Part shown: positions 45,872 through 57,300 of the stretch, piece after piece
How positions within the stretch are numbered: the stretch's first letter is position 1
How the letters are laid out: the number at the start of each line of letters is the position of its first letter
Origin: Clavaria fumosa
Lineage: Eukaryota; Basidiomycota; Agaricomycetes; Agaricales; Clavariaceae
Reading direction: 5' to 3'
NCBI GenBank assembly: GCA_951802425.1
Contig: OX637799.1
Location: 186,001 to 250,000 of the forward strand
Length of the DNA: 64,000 nucleotides
Made by a program: the position numbers and the translations under genes
Notes under the pieces: generated by a model
Seen by the model: the letters and a program-made list of their open reading frames with translations, nothing else
Databases searched by the model: none
What the model was told of the DNA's origin: nothing

Positions 45872-46217
45872 TAGTGAATGGCAGGGGTTTTGGTAAACCT
45901 GGGGTATTAGATATAGGGCATTGGGGGTAGGGGTAGGGTTTTGAAAATAGAAACCCCTCATACCCCCAGGGTTGAAAGGGTTATGACTAAGCAGGCCGGG
46001 GAATATAATTGAAAAATAATGTAACATGTTGGGAGAACAGAAATTGTAATGATGTGAAAAATGGTAACCAAGCATAATACACCATGTTAAATTAGTAAAA
46101 TTACTGCTTATGTAATAACCCTTTCAACCCCCACCCCTGGGAAAAGGGGTAGGGTTTTTGAGGGTGAGGGTAGGGGTTGATGGATTCAAACCCCTTTCCA
46201 ACCCCTGCCATTCACTA
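45872..46217. mobile_element. hAT-like MITE, 346 bp, TSD CTCTTCAA
   Basis: The terminal inverted repeats are TAGTGAATGGCAGGGGTT at the left and the complement at the right. Perfect 8 bp duplications CTCTTCAA are at 45864-45871 and 46218-46225. The interior has GGGTAGGGGT-type G-rich repeats and no coding potential. It shares its first ten bases (TAGTGAATGG) with the element at 48000, so both belong to one family. Confidence 0.9.
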
Positions 46218-47999
46218 CTCTTCAAGCTTGGCCATCCACTCATCAGCTGCTGGATTTACCTCAGTCTGGGGATGGATCCCTCCATTCCAGGGGTGTTGTC
46301 CATAGTCCAAGAAGAAAGGGGTGTAGCCTATAGCAGAGTGTTCCCAGTTGTTTAGTGCAAATTCTGCAGTGCTTAGCCACTCTACCCAGTTGTCTTGGAG
46401 ATGGTCTAAATACCCCCATAGATACCCCCATAGGTAGGTTTTGATCTCCTGGTTCACTGGGGGGCAGTGGGTAAGGCTCAGCTCTGCCTTCTTCCAGTTG
46501 GTGTCAGGGTTGTGTTGCTTGAGCCAGTCATGCCCAAGGATGACCTTGTGGGATTGGATCTTCCCTAGCAGGAAGTGGATCCATTCACAATGGTCACCCA
46601 TCATCACCAGCAGCTTGATTCCATACCAGATTTTACCCTCTCTGTTCTGTGACCCATCCACATTGTACATCGTGATTGAGTTCTGCAGGGGAGATAGCTC
46701 CAGTCCCACTTTTTTCACCCACTCCAAGTCCATGAAGCAGGTTGGTGCATCCTGAGTCAACAAGGGCCTTCATCATAGCCCACTTGCCAGTGCTGAGAGC
46801 CTCCAAGTGCACCTGGATGGCTAGCTCTTGTGGCACATGTTTCCCCACTTCTGGCTGCACCATGGTTGGGTGCTCTGCCAGCCTCACTTCTTCCTTCACC
46901 TCAGCCCCAATTTGGGTATGTCTCTGCTGCAAGATAGTATACTTGGGTATACTCACTGTGGGCACAGGGATGGAATGGGGGCTGGAACAACTTTTCTCTC
47001 CAGCAGGGGCCCTCCTCTCTATATGGCTCCAGCTGGGCTTGGAGCAGTGCAATCTCTCTCTGGTAGTCCTCCACAGTCTGGGGGTACCTGATACTGCACA
47101 GGTTTGGGCTCTTGGGACCTGCAGATGCATATTGGGCAGGGGGCAGAAACAGACAGCATGCCCCGTCTGGTGGCATTGGAAGCAACATCTCTCAGCAGCA
47201 GGGGCCCATCCTTGGCCCATGGCCACATCCAGACCACATCCAGAGTATGCTGTGGGAGGGTTGCAAAAGGTTGCAAAGGGGTTGCAGGAGGTCATGAAAA
47301 GGTCGTGGCAGGTCGCGGTAGGGTTGCAGTAGGTTGTGTATTTCATTCCACAACTATCCCATCAAGTCTTTCTGCCAGCACTTTCCATCCTCCATATGTC
47401 TCTGGCATTGGGGAGACACCATAGATCCTCTCCACCAGCCTCCTACTCAGGTTCAACTCCAGCCAATGGACTAGGATTCCTGAGTCCTTCTCTTCACTCA
47501 TCTCTGCCCATCAGAACAGCATCTCAAACTTCATAAAGAACTCCAGTGCCATCATGGCACCCTGTTTCAACCCTGCACTATCTGCAGGGGCAGTCACACA
47601 GTCATTCAGGTCATCAAATGCCTACTTCATCTCATCCACACTCTGCCCAGGTTCTGGCCTTGCCATTACCCAGGATCTCTTCTGCCTTCATATTCACCCA
47701 TTCCATGGCAAATCCTTCTCCAGAAATTTTGCTCAGAGCAAAGAGGACCTTCACCAGGTCCATAGTATAGGTAGTCAGGTTTGCCATAAACAGGAGGTGA
47801 AGGGATTGGAGGAACATATGAAAGTTCCTTTTCTGCCCATCAAAGGGGGCAACAGCTAGGTCCAGCATCATTCTATAGCACTGTAAAATAAAGTTCTGGG
47901 CCTTGGGCACTTGGTATCACTCAGAGAGGGTCACAGTAGTTGTCCTCCAGGTTGGGTCACATGTATCTACACACAGTAAAAATTTTGCTTGGTTCTGTT

Positions 48000-48463
48000 T
48001 AGTGAATGGCATGGGTTACCCACAGGTAAATTTGACTGTACCCATACCCACATCTGACAGTACCCATACCCATGGGTGCGGGTCCACTAAACTGCCAGGT
48101 ACAGGTATGGGTTTGTACCTCTAACTATACTATGCACAAATACTAGACTACAATGGTGTCCCACCCATCTGCCATCTCCACCTCATCTCCTTCAACTTCA
48201 GCCAGTACTGTGACACCCATAACATCATTGTCCTTCACTAGACTTAACTTACTCCACATACCAATGCAAATCAATGCCCAAGTTGACTGAGCTGACAGCC
48301 AATTCTGGACATGCAACAATAGGATCCACCCATGACTGGCTACCCATGTACCCCTATGAAGGGTACAGGTTTTGGAAGGGTCCAGAATCCATTACCCATA
48401 CCTGCACCTCACCATACCTGTGAAGCAAACCCATGCAGGTACCAATACCCATGCAATTCACTA
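48000..48463. mobile_element. hAT-like MITE, 464 bp, TSD GTTCTGTT
   Basis: The ends are TAGTGAATGGCATGGGT and its near-complement (…ACCCATGCAATTCACTA). Perfect 8 bp duplications GTTCTGTT are at 47992-47999 and 48464-48471. The undisturbed target TGGTTCTGTTACACACCATGG is present in the old gypsy copy near 28400. The subterminal repeats are variants of ACCCATACC. Confidence 0.9.
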
Positions 48464-48607
48464 GTTCTGTTACACACCATGGGCAAGGGAAAGGACAAGA
48501 GGATGATAGGGGCTGAGCTGTGACAATGTGTCACAGTTTGAAATTAAGGGTCCAGGCTAGCTGGGTTAAGACATGGGGCTAGGGTGGACAGGTGGATGTT
48601 AGTATTA

Positions 48608-48897
48608 TATCAGACTGGGTCTCACATGACTTAAATGTAAGGTCATGATGACAATACTAATATGGGGGGAAAGGAGTACAAAATAGGAAAAAGCAAAGTA
48701 CTTATAGCAAATGCTTTGTCACTTGCCAGCGTTCCCACACTCAGACCCCTCACATCACATGATGCACCCAGGCCACAGGTCAGGTGATCTTATGATTATG
48801 TAATCTGACCCCAGCACAGGTCATGTGACCTTCCAACAACCCTCCCCAGTTTCTCCACAACTCCTCTTTGGGATGGCTTATGTAAGCAATCCTAACA
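48608..48897 (-). repeat. 5' LTR of the deleted gypsy copy
   Basis: 290 bp, the same family as 22650-22940, starting TGTTAGGATTGC in element orientation. The self-priming pair is kept with one mismatch: ATGTTAGTATT (48596-48606) against AATACTAATAT (48653-48663). Confidence 0.85.
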
Positions 48898-50030
48898 CAA
48901 TTCCACTTCAAGGATGACACAATGCATATCGAATGTTTCTACATTACCCAACTCCACTCAGATGCAAAGGTTGTACTTGGACTGTTGTGGCTTCAGAAAC
49001 ACAACCTGGACATCAATTGGCCAACCCTCTCAATGTGATTCCACAATTCTGACACCTTACCACTGATGATGAAGCCCTTGCCTGCCATGGCCACTGATGC
49101 AGCAAGGCCTATGGGGTCTCATGACCCAACCACTGATGAACTCAGGGTCCTGAAGGAGCTTGCTCCCAAGGACTGGTCAACACTGAGCTGAGGACTACCC
49201 ATGGGGACCACTGGAAATCAACCATTGGAGTTAAACCCCACCACACCTGATAGCAATTCCACTACATCAGGAACTTTGAACTCCACCACATGGGATTGGG
49301 AAAACCCACCTGAGGAGCCTTTGTCACCTCTTCCCACCATTGTTGTTGCTGATAAGACTTTTCCCAATTTGAATTTATGGTTGACAGGATCACAGGAAAA
49401 TTCCACCATTCCCCCACCTGAGACAGCACCCACTGACATTTGGATTTTGGATCCTGCCATTTCACCAACCACCTAATGGGTGAAGATATAACCCTCCACA
49501 CTGTTTACCACTTTTTCCCTGCCCCCAAAGATTCACTCTGAGCTAATGCTGCACTGACCAATTCTGAACTCTCAGAAGCAGGGGCAAATCTGCCACCACA
49601 ATACATGGACTTTATCAACATTTTCTCTGAGGAAGAGGCTTGTGCCCTTCTTCCTCATCAGACTTATGACTATGCAATACAGCTTGAACTGGACACCAAA
49701 GCCCCTTGGGGTCTGTGGTACAACATGTCTGAGCTGGAATTGAAGGTTTTACATGACTATATTGACAACATGCTCCAGAAGGGCTTTATCCACCCTTCCA
49801 AATCCCCTGTGGGAGCCCCTGTCATGTTCACAAAAAAGAAGGACAGTTCACTCTGTCTTTGTGTTGACTATTGAGGCTTAAATAGGGTTATGATCAAAAA
49901 CTGATACCCAATCCTGCTAATCAACAACATGCTACAGAATATATACCTTTGCTTTTCCTTTCTTGTACTCTTTTCCCCTCATGTTATTATCATCCTTACA
50001 TTTAGTTGTGTGAGACTGAGTCTGAGAAAA
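48898..50030 (+). pseudogene. Fragments of a different Ty3/gypsy family
   Basis: At 49605-49910 there is the start of a reverse transcriptase: FINIFSEEEACALLPHQTYD, LHDYIDNMLQKGFIHPSKSP, GAPVMFTKKKDSSLCLCVDY, then a TGA where Arg is expected (VDY*GLNRV). Upstream (48960-49476) are threonine/serine-rich pieces typical of the protease-RT linker. The fragment ends in LTR-like sequence (TTGTACTCTTTTCCCCTCATG, about 49963; TGTGTGAGACTGAGTCTGA, about 50004) related to the gypsy LTRs above. Confidence 0.75.
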
Positions 50031-50378
50031 TGATAGAATAGATGGAATAGATGGAGTCTGTCTCATATGTGAAAGCTGGCCCACAATCACATTTCCTTCA
50101 TTTCTGGATTAGAATGGTGGGGCTACCTGGCCCTCATCAAGCAGATTCAGATAATGGTAGTAATGTCATTCTGATATCTGCAATATTTATTTAGATATTC
50201 ATCTCACAAGTTGAAGCCTGTCCTGTGTCAATTTGAGCAGATTTCAAGCTCCATCAAGTGCACTGAAAATAGCAATATGTGTCTTGTGCAAGCAAGGATT
50301 CTGCTAGCACAAGACAGCACTTCCCTAGTAGAAGTCAGTTGGGAAAAAGTCAGCCCACAACTGCATGCCAAGTGCCTT
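50031..50378. other. Downstream region of SNF8
   Basis: About 350 bp without a recognised gene. It contains a short ATAGAATAGATGGAATAGATGG repeat-like run near 50035 and would hold the SNF8 transcript end. Confidence 0.4.
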
Positions 50379-51131
50379 TCATCCATCCCAATTGGCCACA
50401 GACATCACCCAGTATGCCTTACCCGCCTTTTCATCCTGTTCATCCAACCAACAGAGACCGTCACGGAGCAACATGTTATCAAGAGCCGTCCTCGCTCGCT
50501 CTCCGGTCCATCCTTTCCTGCAGACAAGAATGTCCTCCACAATCCGGCCATTTTCTTCCTGAGCAATGGCAAGAACGGCAGCCTGGTCTTCGTCCAGCTG
50601 CTTTACTACGCTTCTCACCATTTTCCTACCGCCGATTTCGATGACCTCGTAACCTGCTCCGAGGGGCTCGAGTGTCTTGATGCTCCGCACTACGTCGTCT
50701 TCAGTGATCGCACCCCCACCGACGCCGCGTAACTTGCTCACGAGCCGCAGGAGCTCGCTCATCTCGATGAGGCCGCCGTTACGCTCGCGCGTGCTCACGC
50801 ATATGTCCACGATCTGTACGCCAAGCTCGTATTGCCAGTCGCCCAACCCGAGCAACTCGGCCCACCACCCGCCTTTGCGCGGGCCAGCGAGTGGATCAAC
50901 GCCGATCGATGAACACATCTGCTGGAAAGCATGCCGGAAAGTTGGTTCGCGCACGATGTCATCACGGTGATTCGTGGCAAAACGAGCGAGCGCCGAGCGG
51001 AACTGTGCGAGCTGGGAATGCAGTTGGTCCACCTGGGTTTCAGAGAGAGCTGACGAGAGTTCGGCAAAGGATCGTTGAGACTGCTGTTGTCGCTCGAAAG
51101 CAGCGAGGCCGACTCCTCCAAGACGATGCAT
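50379..51131 (-). CDS. SNF8: ESCRT-II subunit Snf8/Vps22 (EAP30)
   Basis: A single exon of 250 codons, the usual size. With Vps25 and Vps36, this subunit builds ESCRT-II on endosomes and sorts ubiquitinated membrane proteins into multivesicular bodies. It starts MHRLGGVGLAAFERQQ, the conserved N-terminus; an N-terminal helical hairpin follows (FRSALARFATNHRDDI). The signature is FQQMCSSIGVDPLAG with WAELLGLGDWQYELGVQIVD. Two winged-helix domains complete it (GGLIEMSELLRLVSKLRG; VLAIAQEENGRIVEDILV; DNMLLRDGLCWLDEQDEKAG). The frame is clean. It is transcribed away from GCN1. Its 3' end is about 350 bp from transposon remains, yet the gene is intact. Confidence 0.95.
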   Translation of the reverse strand: MHRLGGVGLAAFERQQQSQRSFAELSSALSETQVDQLHSQLAQFRSALARFATNHRDDIVREPTFRHAFQQMCSSIGVDPLAGPRKGGWWAELLGLGDWQYELGVQIVDICVSTRERNGGLIEMSELLRLVSKLRGVGGGAITEDDVVRSIKTLEPLGAGYEVIEIGGRKMVRSVVKQLDEDQAAVLAIAQEENGRIVEDILVCRKGWTGERARTALDNMLLRDGLCWLDEQDEKAGKAYWVMSVANWDG

Positions 51132-51381
51132 CAAAGAAACGGCTGACTATGTTCAATCTCGATGTCACGTTGAATCCTAACAGGACAGTAGTTTAGTAAC
51201 TCGTGAGCGACGCCTAAGCCCGGTGCAACCGCGCGCGAGTTTGTGGTCACTGACTCACGTTGGGTTGTAGCTTAAAAAGTTGAGTTGGGATCCTGGCACT
51301 GAGCTTTGAGATATAAATACAAGCTTGCCTGTGACGACTGTCAGGCGCTGTGACCGTCAAATACGTTGTAGCACGACCGAG
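51132..51381. promoter_or_regulatory. Bidirectional promoter SNF8 / GCN1
   Basis: 250 bp between the two start codons. On the GCN1 side, GATATAAATA (51309-51318) is a plausible TATA box about 65 bp before the ATG. TCACTGACTCACG (51248-51260) includes a TGACTCA-like core on the + strand, which in fungi can bind Gcn4-type bZIP factors; this is suggestive only. Confidence 0.45.
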
Positions 51382-54300
51382 ATGGACTTGGACAAGATGC
51401 CCGACGTGCTCACGCTCCTGGCACAAACTTATAATCGCTATCGCGATAGACCCTCTCGGATTGCTGTGGAACTTGTTCTGGCAGATGTGGTTCAGCAGTC
51501 ATCTCCCGCCACGTTGACAGATTCTTCAAACTCCACATCTCTTTCTCTGCTCGTCTTGGAGTGGCTCGCTGCGGAAGTCGGTCGGCTCCTTAAGCACGGT
51601 TCCGAGAGGTTCGCCATATGCAGGATTCGTGACTTTAGCTGACAACAATTGCCTAGCTCCGTCGCTCCTAACAACGTCTACCTTCTTCTAAGCTGGCACT
51701 GTGTACTTTACAAGAACTGGGACATCAGCCGTTTGCCAGCTTTCCAACGCGCCAGACTATTAGAGACACTTGCTGCTCTTTTCGCCCATATTCTTGCCCT
51801 ATCGAATCTCGCGAAAGCGAAGTGGGAAAAGAATGCATTGCGAAAGATCCGTCAGGCCCTAGATTCGGTGGGCCGTCCTGACATCGTCCTCAAATAATGG
51901 TTAACCGAGGATCACATAAGTCACCACAGTCGTTGGTGACTACAATTACAACACTGTTGGCCATATCGAATGGAAGTGCAACACCTCTTGTAACATTTCC
52001 ATTACTCGGAATGGCGCTTGATGCATCGATACGATTGGACGCCGTCCAAGGCATTCGGAGACTGTCGGATTCGATCAAAGTGAGCACCTGTTACCTGTCG
52101 TTGACTTTCAACTGATCTCCTGGTCCAAGGAAACCATACTATCCCTGTATGTGAAAGAATTTTTGGCTCCTAAGACACCAGTACCAATGCATGTTGCCGT
52201 ATGTATGGCTCTTGTAATGTTTTTACCTGTCCTGATTCCCTTTGTCAGCCTGCTTTCCAAGGTTTTATCCACAATTACTGTTTGCCCGAGGATCTGTCTA
52301 CTACAATATTGCCCGTCGCAGAGAAGGTTCTCCTCCGCTCACCCGAACACTCATTAAGCGGTGATTTTTCTTTATTCCTCAAGCGAAAGCCCATCTAATC
52401 CGTTTTAGTCCTGAAAAACTTCTTCACTGCGTATGCTCACCCTCTCGATGAAACCTCCTTCGGCCGACTGTTTTCGCCTATCCTTGCCTGTGCAAAATCG
52501 ACAAGTTCTAGCATTCGCAAGGGCTCGGTGGATGTTCTTGTTGCTATATTATCTCATCGTCCCGCCTTGGCAATCCAAATTCGAACTGTCACGGAGTTAC
52601 TAAGCTTGCCGAAAAGAGGCAAATCCAGCTCTGCTGATCACCGAACTGCACTCTATTCTATGCTTGCATCCGTGGATCTCTCACCATCTGCCTCGACGAT
52701 GATTGTTGAGACCGCCATTCCACTATTAGTGAAGGAAGTGCACGAAGCTGCAACCTCAGCGTTATCATCCGTACTGCCGACACACATCAACTTCTTGCTC
52801 GATTCTGACACACAAATTCCTGAAGTGGTCGCGTTGATCATTCCCAAGGAGATGATTAGTGCTAAAGTTGGGTCACGTGCCTTATACTCTACACTCGGTT
52901 CTGCTCTATTGCTGAGTTCTGACCTAAAAAATGGCTCATACGTCGCATTTGCTCGTGCGATCTTGCCTTGTGTCGAGAAAACTCTCTTAACGTCTCACTC
53001 GACTTCGCTCAGCGAGATTCGTCTCCTCGAGACATACGTTGCAATTGCATTATTACTCGGCCCACTTCACCGTTCTGGGAAGTTTGGTAAACCACAATCT
53101 AGCATAAATCATAGTCCGACCTCGTATATTGATGTATGCCAATTCCCGCAGATGACGCTGTCGCCCGAAATTCTACCATACAAGCTCTGCAGGACCCCTC
53201 GATAAAGCCTCACTTCTTTATGTGGGACAAGGTTTACAAGAAGCTGTCTGGAGAAGAGGACGAACTTTGGCTCTTGAGGGCGGTAGAAGCAACGTTCTTT
53301 TTCTTGGCTGATGATCTTCTGAAGAATGATTCACTGCGGTCAGCATCCTTCCCGCATTTTGTCGATTTTCAAATTGATTTTTCTGCCAGGCATGAATTAG
53401 GCATGATACTACTTCAGCTCGCAATCCAAGGGCGCACGTTCAGGGTCAAACAGGCTGTATCGGTTACCCTGCAGGGTGCCGTCTGTCGGCTACCTGTCCT
53501 CGCAAGCTCCCTCATACGAGAAGCCCTGACGTATCATGTTTCACAAGGACCTATCACCACTGCCCTGCCTAATCTATCTGGGGAGCAAAGCAAGAAACTC
53601 AGCGGCGGCGGCGGTTACCCAGGTTTTCTTCTTTGCAGCGCTGCCTTCGACGCAAGGCTTGATATGTCGACGAGAGAACAGTTGGTGGCAGAATTAATTG
53701 TGCTGGGTCACCATTGTTGCATCTGTGTGTGACAACCTTTTGGTATCCTTTTGGTTATCTGAAAATTTGCTTGGAAGCTCCGTTATCTCGTCAGATTTGG
53801 ATTGATCTTTGCCAAAAAGCTGGGGTTAATCCGCACAACCTTGTTGATCAACATCTCGAGACACTGTGCAGTGTTGTGTTCAAATACTTGACGTCCAACT
53901 TTCAGGCAGGTGTTGACCACATTTTTTCTGCCCCCCTCGCTTATGCTCCTTACTTTAGCAATTTGTAGATGCTTGCCAAAATGCTGTGAAGACAATCGCA
54001 TTTGTGTCTCCTCAACGGGCTATCCCTGAACTCGTTGAGCTTTTATGCGCTGACATCCACCCTACCGCAATCAATAGCTTGTCTGAGAGATCATTAAGTA
54101 TCTGGTCTACTCCTCCCGGAACCCTTTACATTAACCGTAATTCATGTCCATCTCATGGATCATTGGTTTCTTCTCATTGATCTGTAATAGCACCCAAATC
54201 CGACGGCAACATCTCTCGCAAGGACAAAGATTCTGAAGAGGAGAACTGGAACGAAAAGCATCAGAAGCCGCTGACAAAACGGGGAGCCTCCAATCCCAAG

Positions 54301-57300
54301 CAAGATCAGAACCTGATGCGGATGCAGCTCGACGAACAGTCACGCATTCGTGAACAGATTGCTCTACTGGTTTCCCGCACTAGGCGAGGCATTGCTTTAC
54401 TACGTGGACTCATCGCCGCTCACATGAGCGAGTTTGGTTCATACATGACTCGTGTCATCTCAATTTTGATGGATGGCATCTTGGGTGCGAACGGTCGAGT
54501 TCTCTTTAGGAACTTAGGATATGAAATTTACATGGTGAGATTCTCGCATGGTCCTCGGACAACAGGTCATGACATCCCTAGGAACTTTCTATTTGCTGCT
54601 CTGAGCGGTTGGGCTCACTCCGGAAATTCATCGGAGTTGCTATTCTTCGTAGCCTTCAGAATATCCCAGTTCCGGAAGAGCTCCAGGCTGAGCCAATTTC
54701 TTGTATGCTGGAATTCATTTGATAGTGATTGCAGCGCACTCACGGCACCTCAGCACTTTTCCTGCGAGTGCTCTATGAACTTCGCTCGCTGGCAGAACAA
54801 TTGCCTTTCGACCTCGCTACTTTCTCATATTCATTCCCTTTGCTCCAACAAGTCCTGATGAAAGAGGGGAGCGAAGACAATGCTGAATTGGAGCCAATTG
54901 CACTTGCTTTGGATATCATCAATTTTCATCGTGTTGAATGTGCGACGGTGCCCAAGTCATCAATGCTCTCGCTCATCCTTTTTGGCAATAGTTGAGGATC
55001 TTTCATTCCCGAGGTCAAAAATAATGGAATGTGTCCTCCACGTTCTTCGACGACAGCCTCAAGTTATGAATAGCGCGTCTTCCCTGCTCATCGGCATTGC
55101 GGGATCAGTGTGCACAAATGCGGCTCCCACCGAGATCAGCCCCCTGATACGTGGGACGCTCGCACAAGAAACGCAGGTTAGAAAAACATGTCTACAGACG
55201 TTACAGGTGTGTTCTCAGTAACCCTGCGCGCGCGATCTCATTCCACGACCAAGCCGTTCGATTTGGTTGACTTGGGCTGGTCGCCCGAGCTCTGGGTTGC
55301 AATGCATGATGAGGATGATCAAAATGCAGCGCTTGCCTTGCGCTTGTGGGGGGACAATGACTTAGAGGTTCCAGAGAATTTCTTTCATGGACTCGTTGGT
55401 TTTCTCGGTGGGTCCAGTACTCGTGACACCGTTAGTGGTCGGCACCAACTTCACTCTGTAAGACCACCCGATCGCCTATGTCCGGACCAGCTCGTCTGCA
55501 GCCATTGCCAACGCGGCAACGCTTTGGTCCCAAGTAATACCAGCGATACACGAAACTCTGCAGGAAATCTATCGCGCTAAGGTAAGCCATTCAACTTCGG
55601 CAACCGCGAATGACGTTTATGACGCGACAACTTAGGCTAAGGCCTCGGTGCCTGAGTTTGATGAATATGTGAGCTTCCCTAGATTTCAAAATTCAGGCTT
55701 CTGATCACCTGCCAGGGTCTACTCGTAGAGGGCACACCCGATGGTACAGATCCTCGATTAGCAAGGTTCTCGGTCGCTCGAGTATTGCGCTTGCTTGCCC
55801 CGCATTTGAGCGTGGGTGAAGTCGAACTCTTCTTCGACTTTCTGCTGCAGAGTGGGGCACTCGGCGATGATGCTGCTGATGTCAGGGCGGAGATGCTCGC
55901 GGCTGGGACTGCGATGATCAGCGGTCTTGGCCCTGAGCCACTCGCCAAGCTTATTGGATTGCTCGAAGAACATCTCGGCGCTGCAATACCCGCTTCTGCT
56001 GCCGATCACATTAAAGAGGGCGTGGTCGTTCTTCTGGGCAGTGCTGCAAGCCACTTGTCTCCTGCAGATCCTCGCATTCCTAGCATCGTTGCTCGACTCG
56101 TTCGTACGCTCGAAACACCTTCGGAACAAGTGCAGATCGCTCTCTCTGAATGTCTTGCCTCTTTGATCAAGCCAATGGGTTCCGACGTCCACTCCCTGGC
56201 GGACCAACTGTTCGACCAAGTTTTCAGGGCACCGAAGTATGCCGCTCGTCGAGGCGCTGCGCACGGTTTGTCAGGATTCATCAAGGGAAGAGGTGTCTCA
56301 GGCATGAAGGGATTTAATGTTATGTCACGTTTACAGATAGCTATTGAAGACAAGAAGAACTACGAATCTCGACAGGGCTCCATGTTCCTCGCTGAGGCGT
56401 TATGCAGCAGCCTTGGTCGGCTTTTCGAACCCTTCGTTCCCCATGTCCTGCCTTTGTTACTAGCCTGCTTCGGAGACTCTGTTGCCGATGTTCGGGACGC
56501 TGCCCATGATGCTACTCGGGTCATCATGGCCCATATGTCTCGTTACGGCGTCAAGTTAATGTTGCCCCCCCTCCTTCTCAGCTTGGAGGAGAAGCAGTGG
56601 CGTACAAAGAAAGGTTCTATAGAACTGCTTGGCATGATGGCCTACTGTTCTCCGAGACAACTCTCACTTTCACTTCCGATCGTCATCCCTCGTCTAAATA
56701 AAGTTCTAACCGAACCTCACGCGCAAGTCCGAAGCTCTGCGAAAAGAAGTTTGGAACAATTTGGTGCAGTCATTTCTAATCCTGAAGTCCGATTCTTGGC
56801 CCCGGTTCTAATGAAGGCATTGGCGGATCCGGCCAAAATACCGGATGCCTTGAATTCTTTACTGAAAACATCTTTCACGCACTATATCGACCAGTCATCG
56901 TTGGCTCTCGTACGGATTTGTTTCGTTGCACCTCGTTCATACCCGATGTCTGATGAATCGCTCTAGCTAATTCCCATTGTTGACCGAGGGTTGCGTGAGC
57001 GAAGCGCTGATACAAAAAAGAAGGCGACCCAAATTGTCGGTAACCTTGCATCACTTGCTATCACGAAAGACTTCGTGCCATACCTGTTTGGACTACTTCC
57101 ATTGGTGCATACCGTGCTCGTAGATCCAGTCCCGGAAGCCAGGGCGACTGCCGCCAAAGCGTTAGGAACCCTGGTTGAAAGGCTTGGAGAAAACCATTTC
57201 CCGAATCTCGTGCCTGACCTGCTCAAGAACCTAAAGACTAGCACATCTGGGGTCGATAGACTGGGAGCTGCCCAGGGTCTGAGTGAAGTACTGTCGGGCC

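Larger units (their letters stand above)
45305..48607 (-). pseudogene. Gypsy gag-pol with a large internal deletion
   Basis: This is the same family as the copies at 17-28 kb. Reading leftwards: leader (48607-47900), gag (47890-47340, motifs DGQKRNFHMFLQ and YGVSPMPETYGG), zinc knuckle (CFQCHQTGHAVCFC, about 47170) and protease region (DSGCTN, about 46750; frameshifted). At about 46455 the sequence jumps from the protease-RT linker (LSLTHCPP) straight to the late integrase (YLDHLQDNWVEWLSTAEF), so RT, RNase H and most of integrase, roughly 2.4 kb, are missing. The chromodomain (LEYDIEEILDVKKVG; VKWLGYPVKENTWEP) ends at 45316. Two hAT-like MITEs interrupt it. At the deletion edge a small tandem duplication (GATACCCCCATA twice, about 46408-46432) is present. 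Confidence 0.85.
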
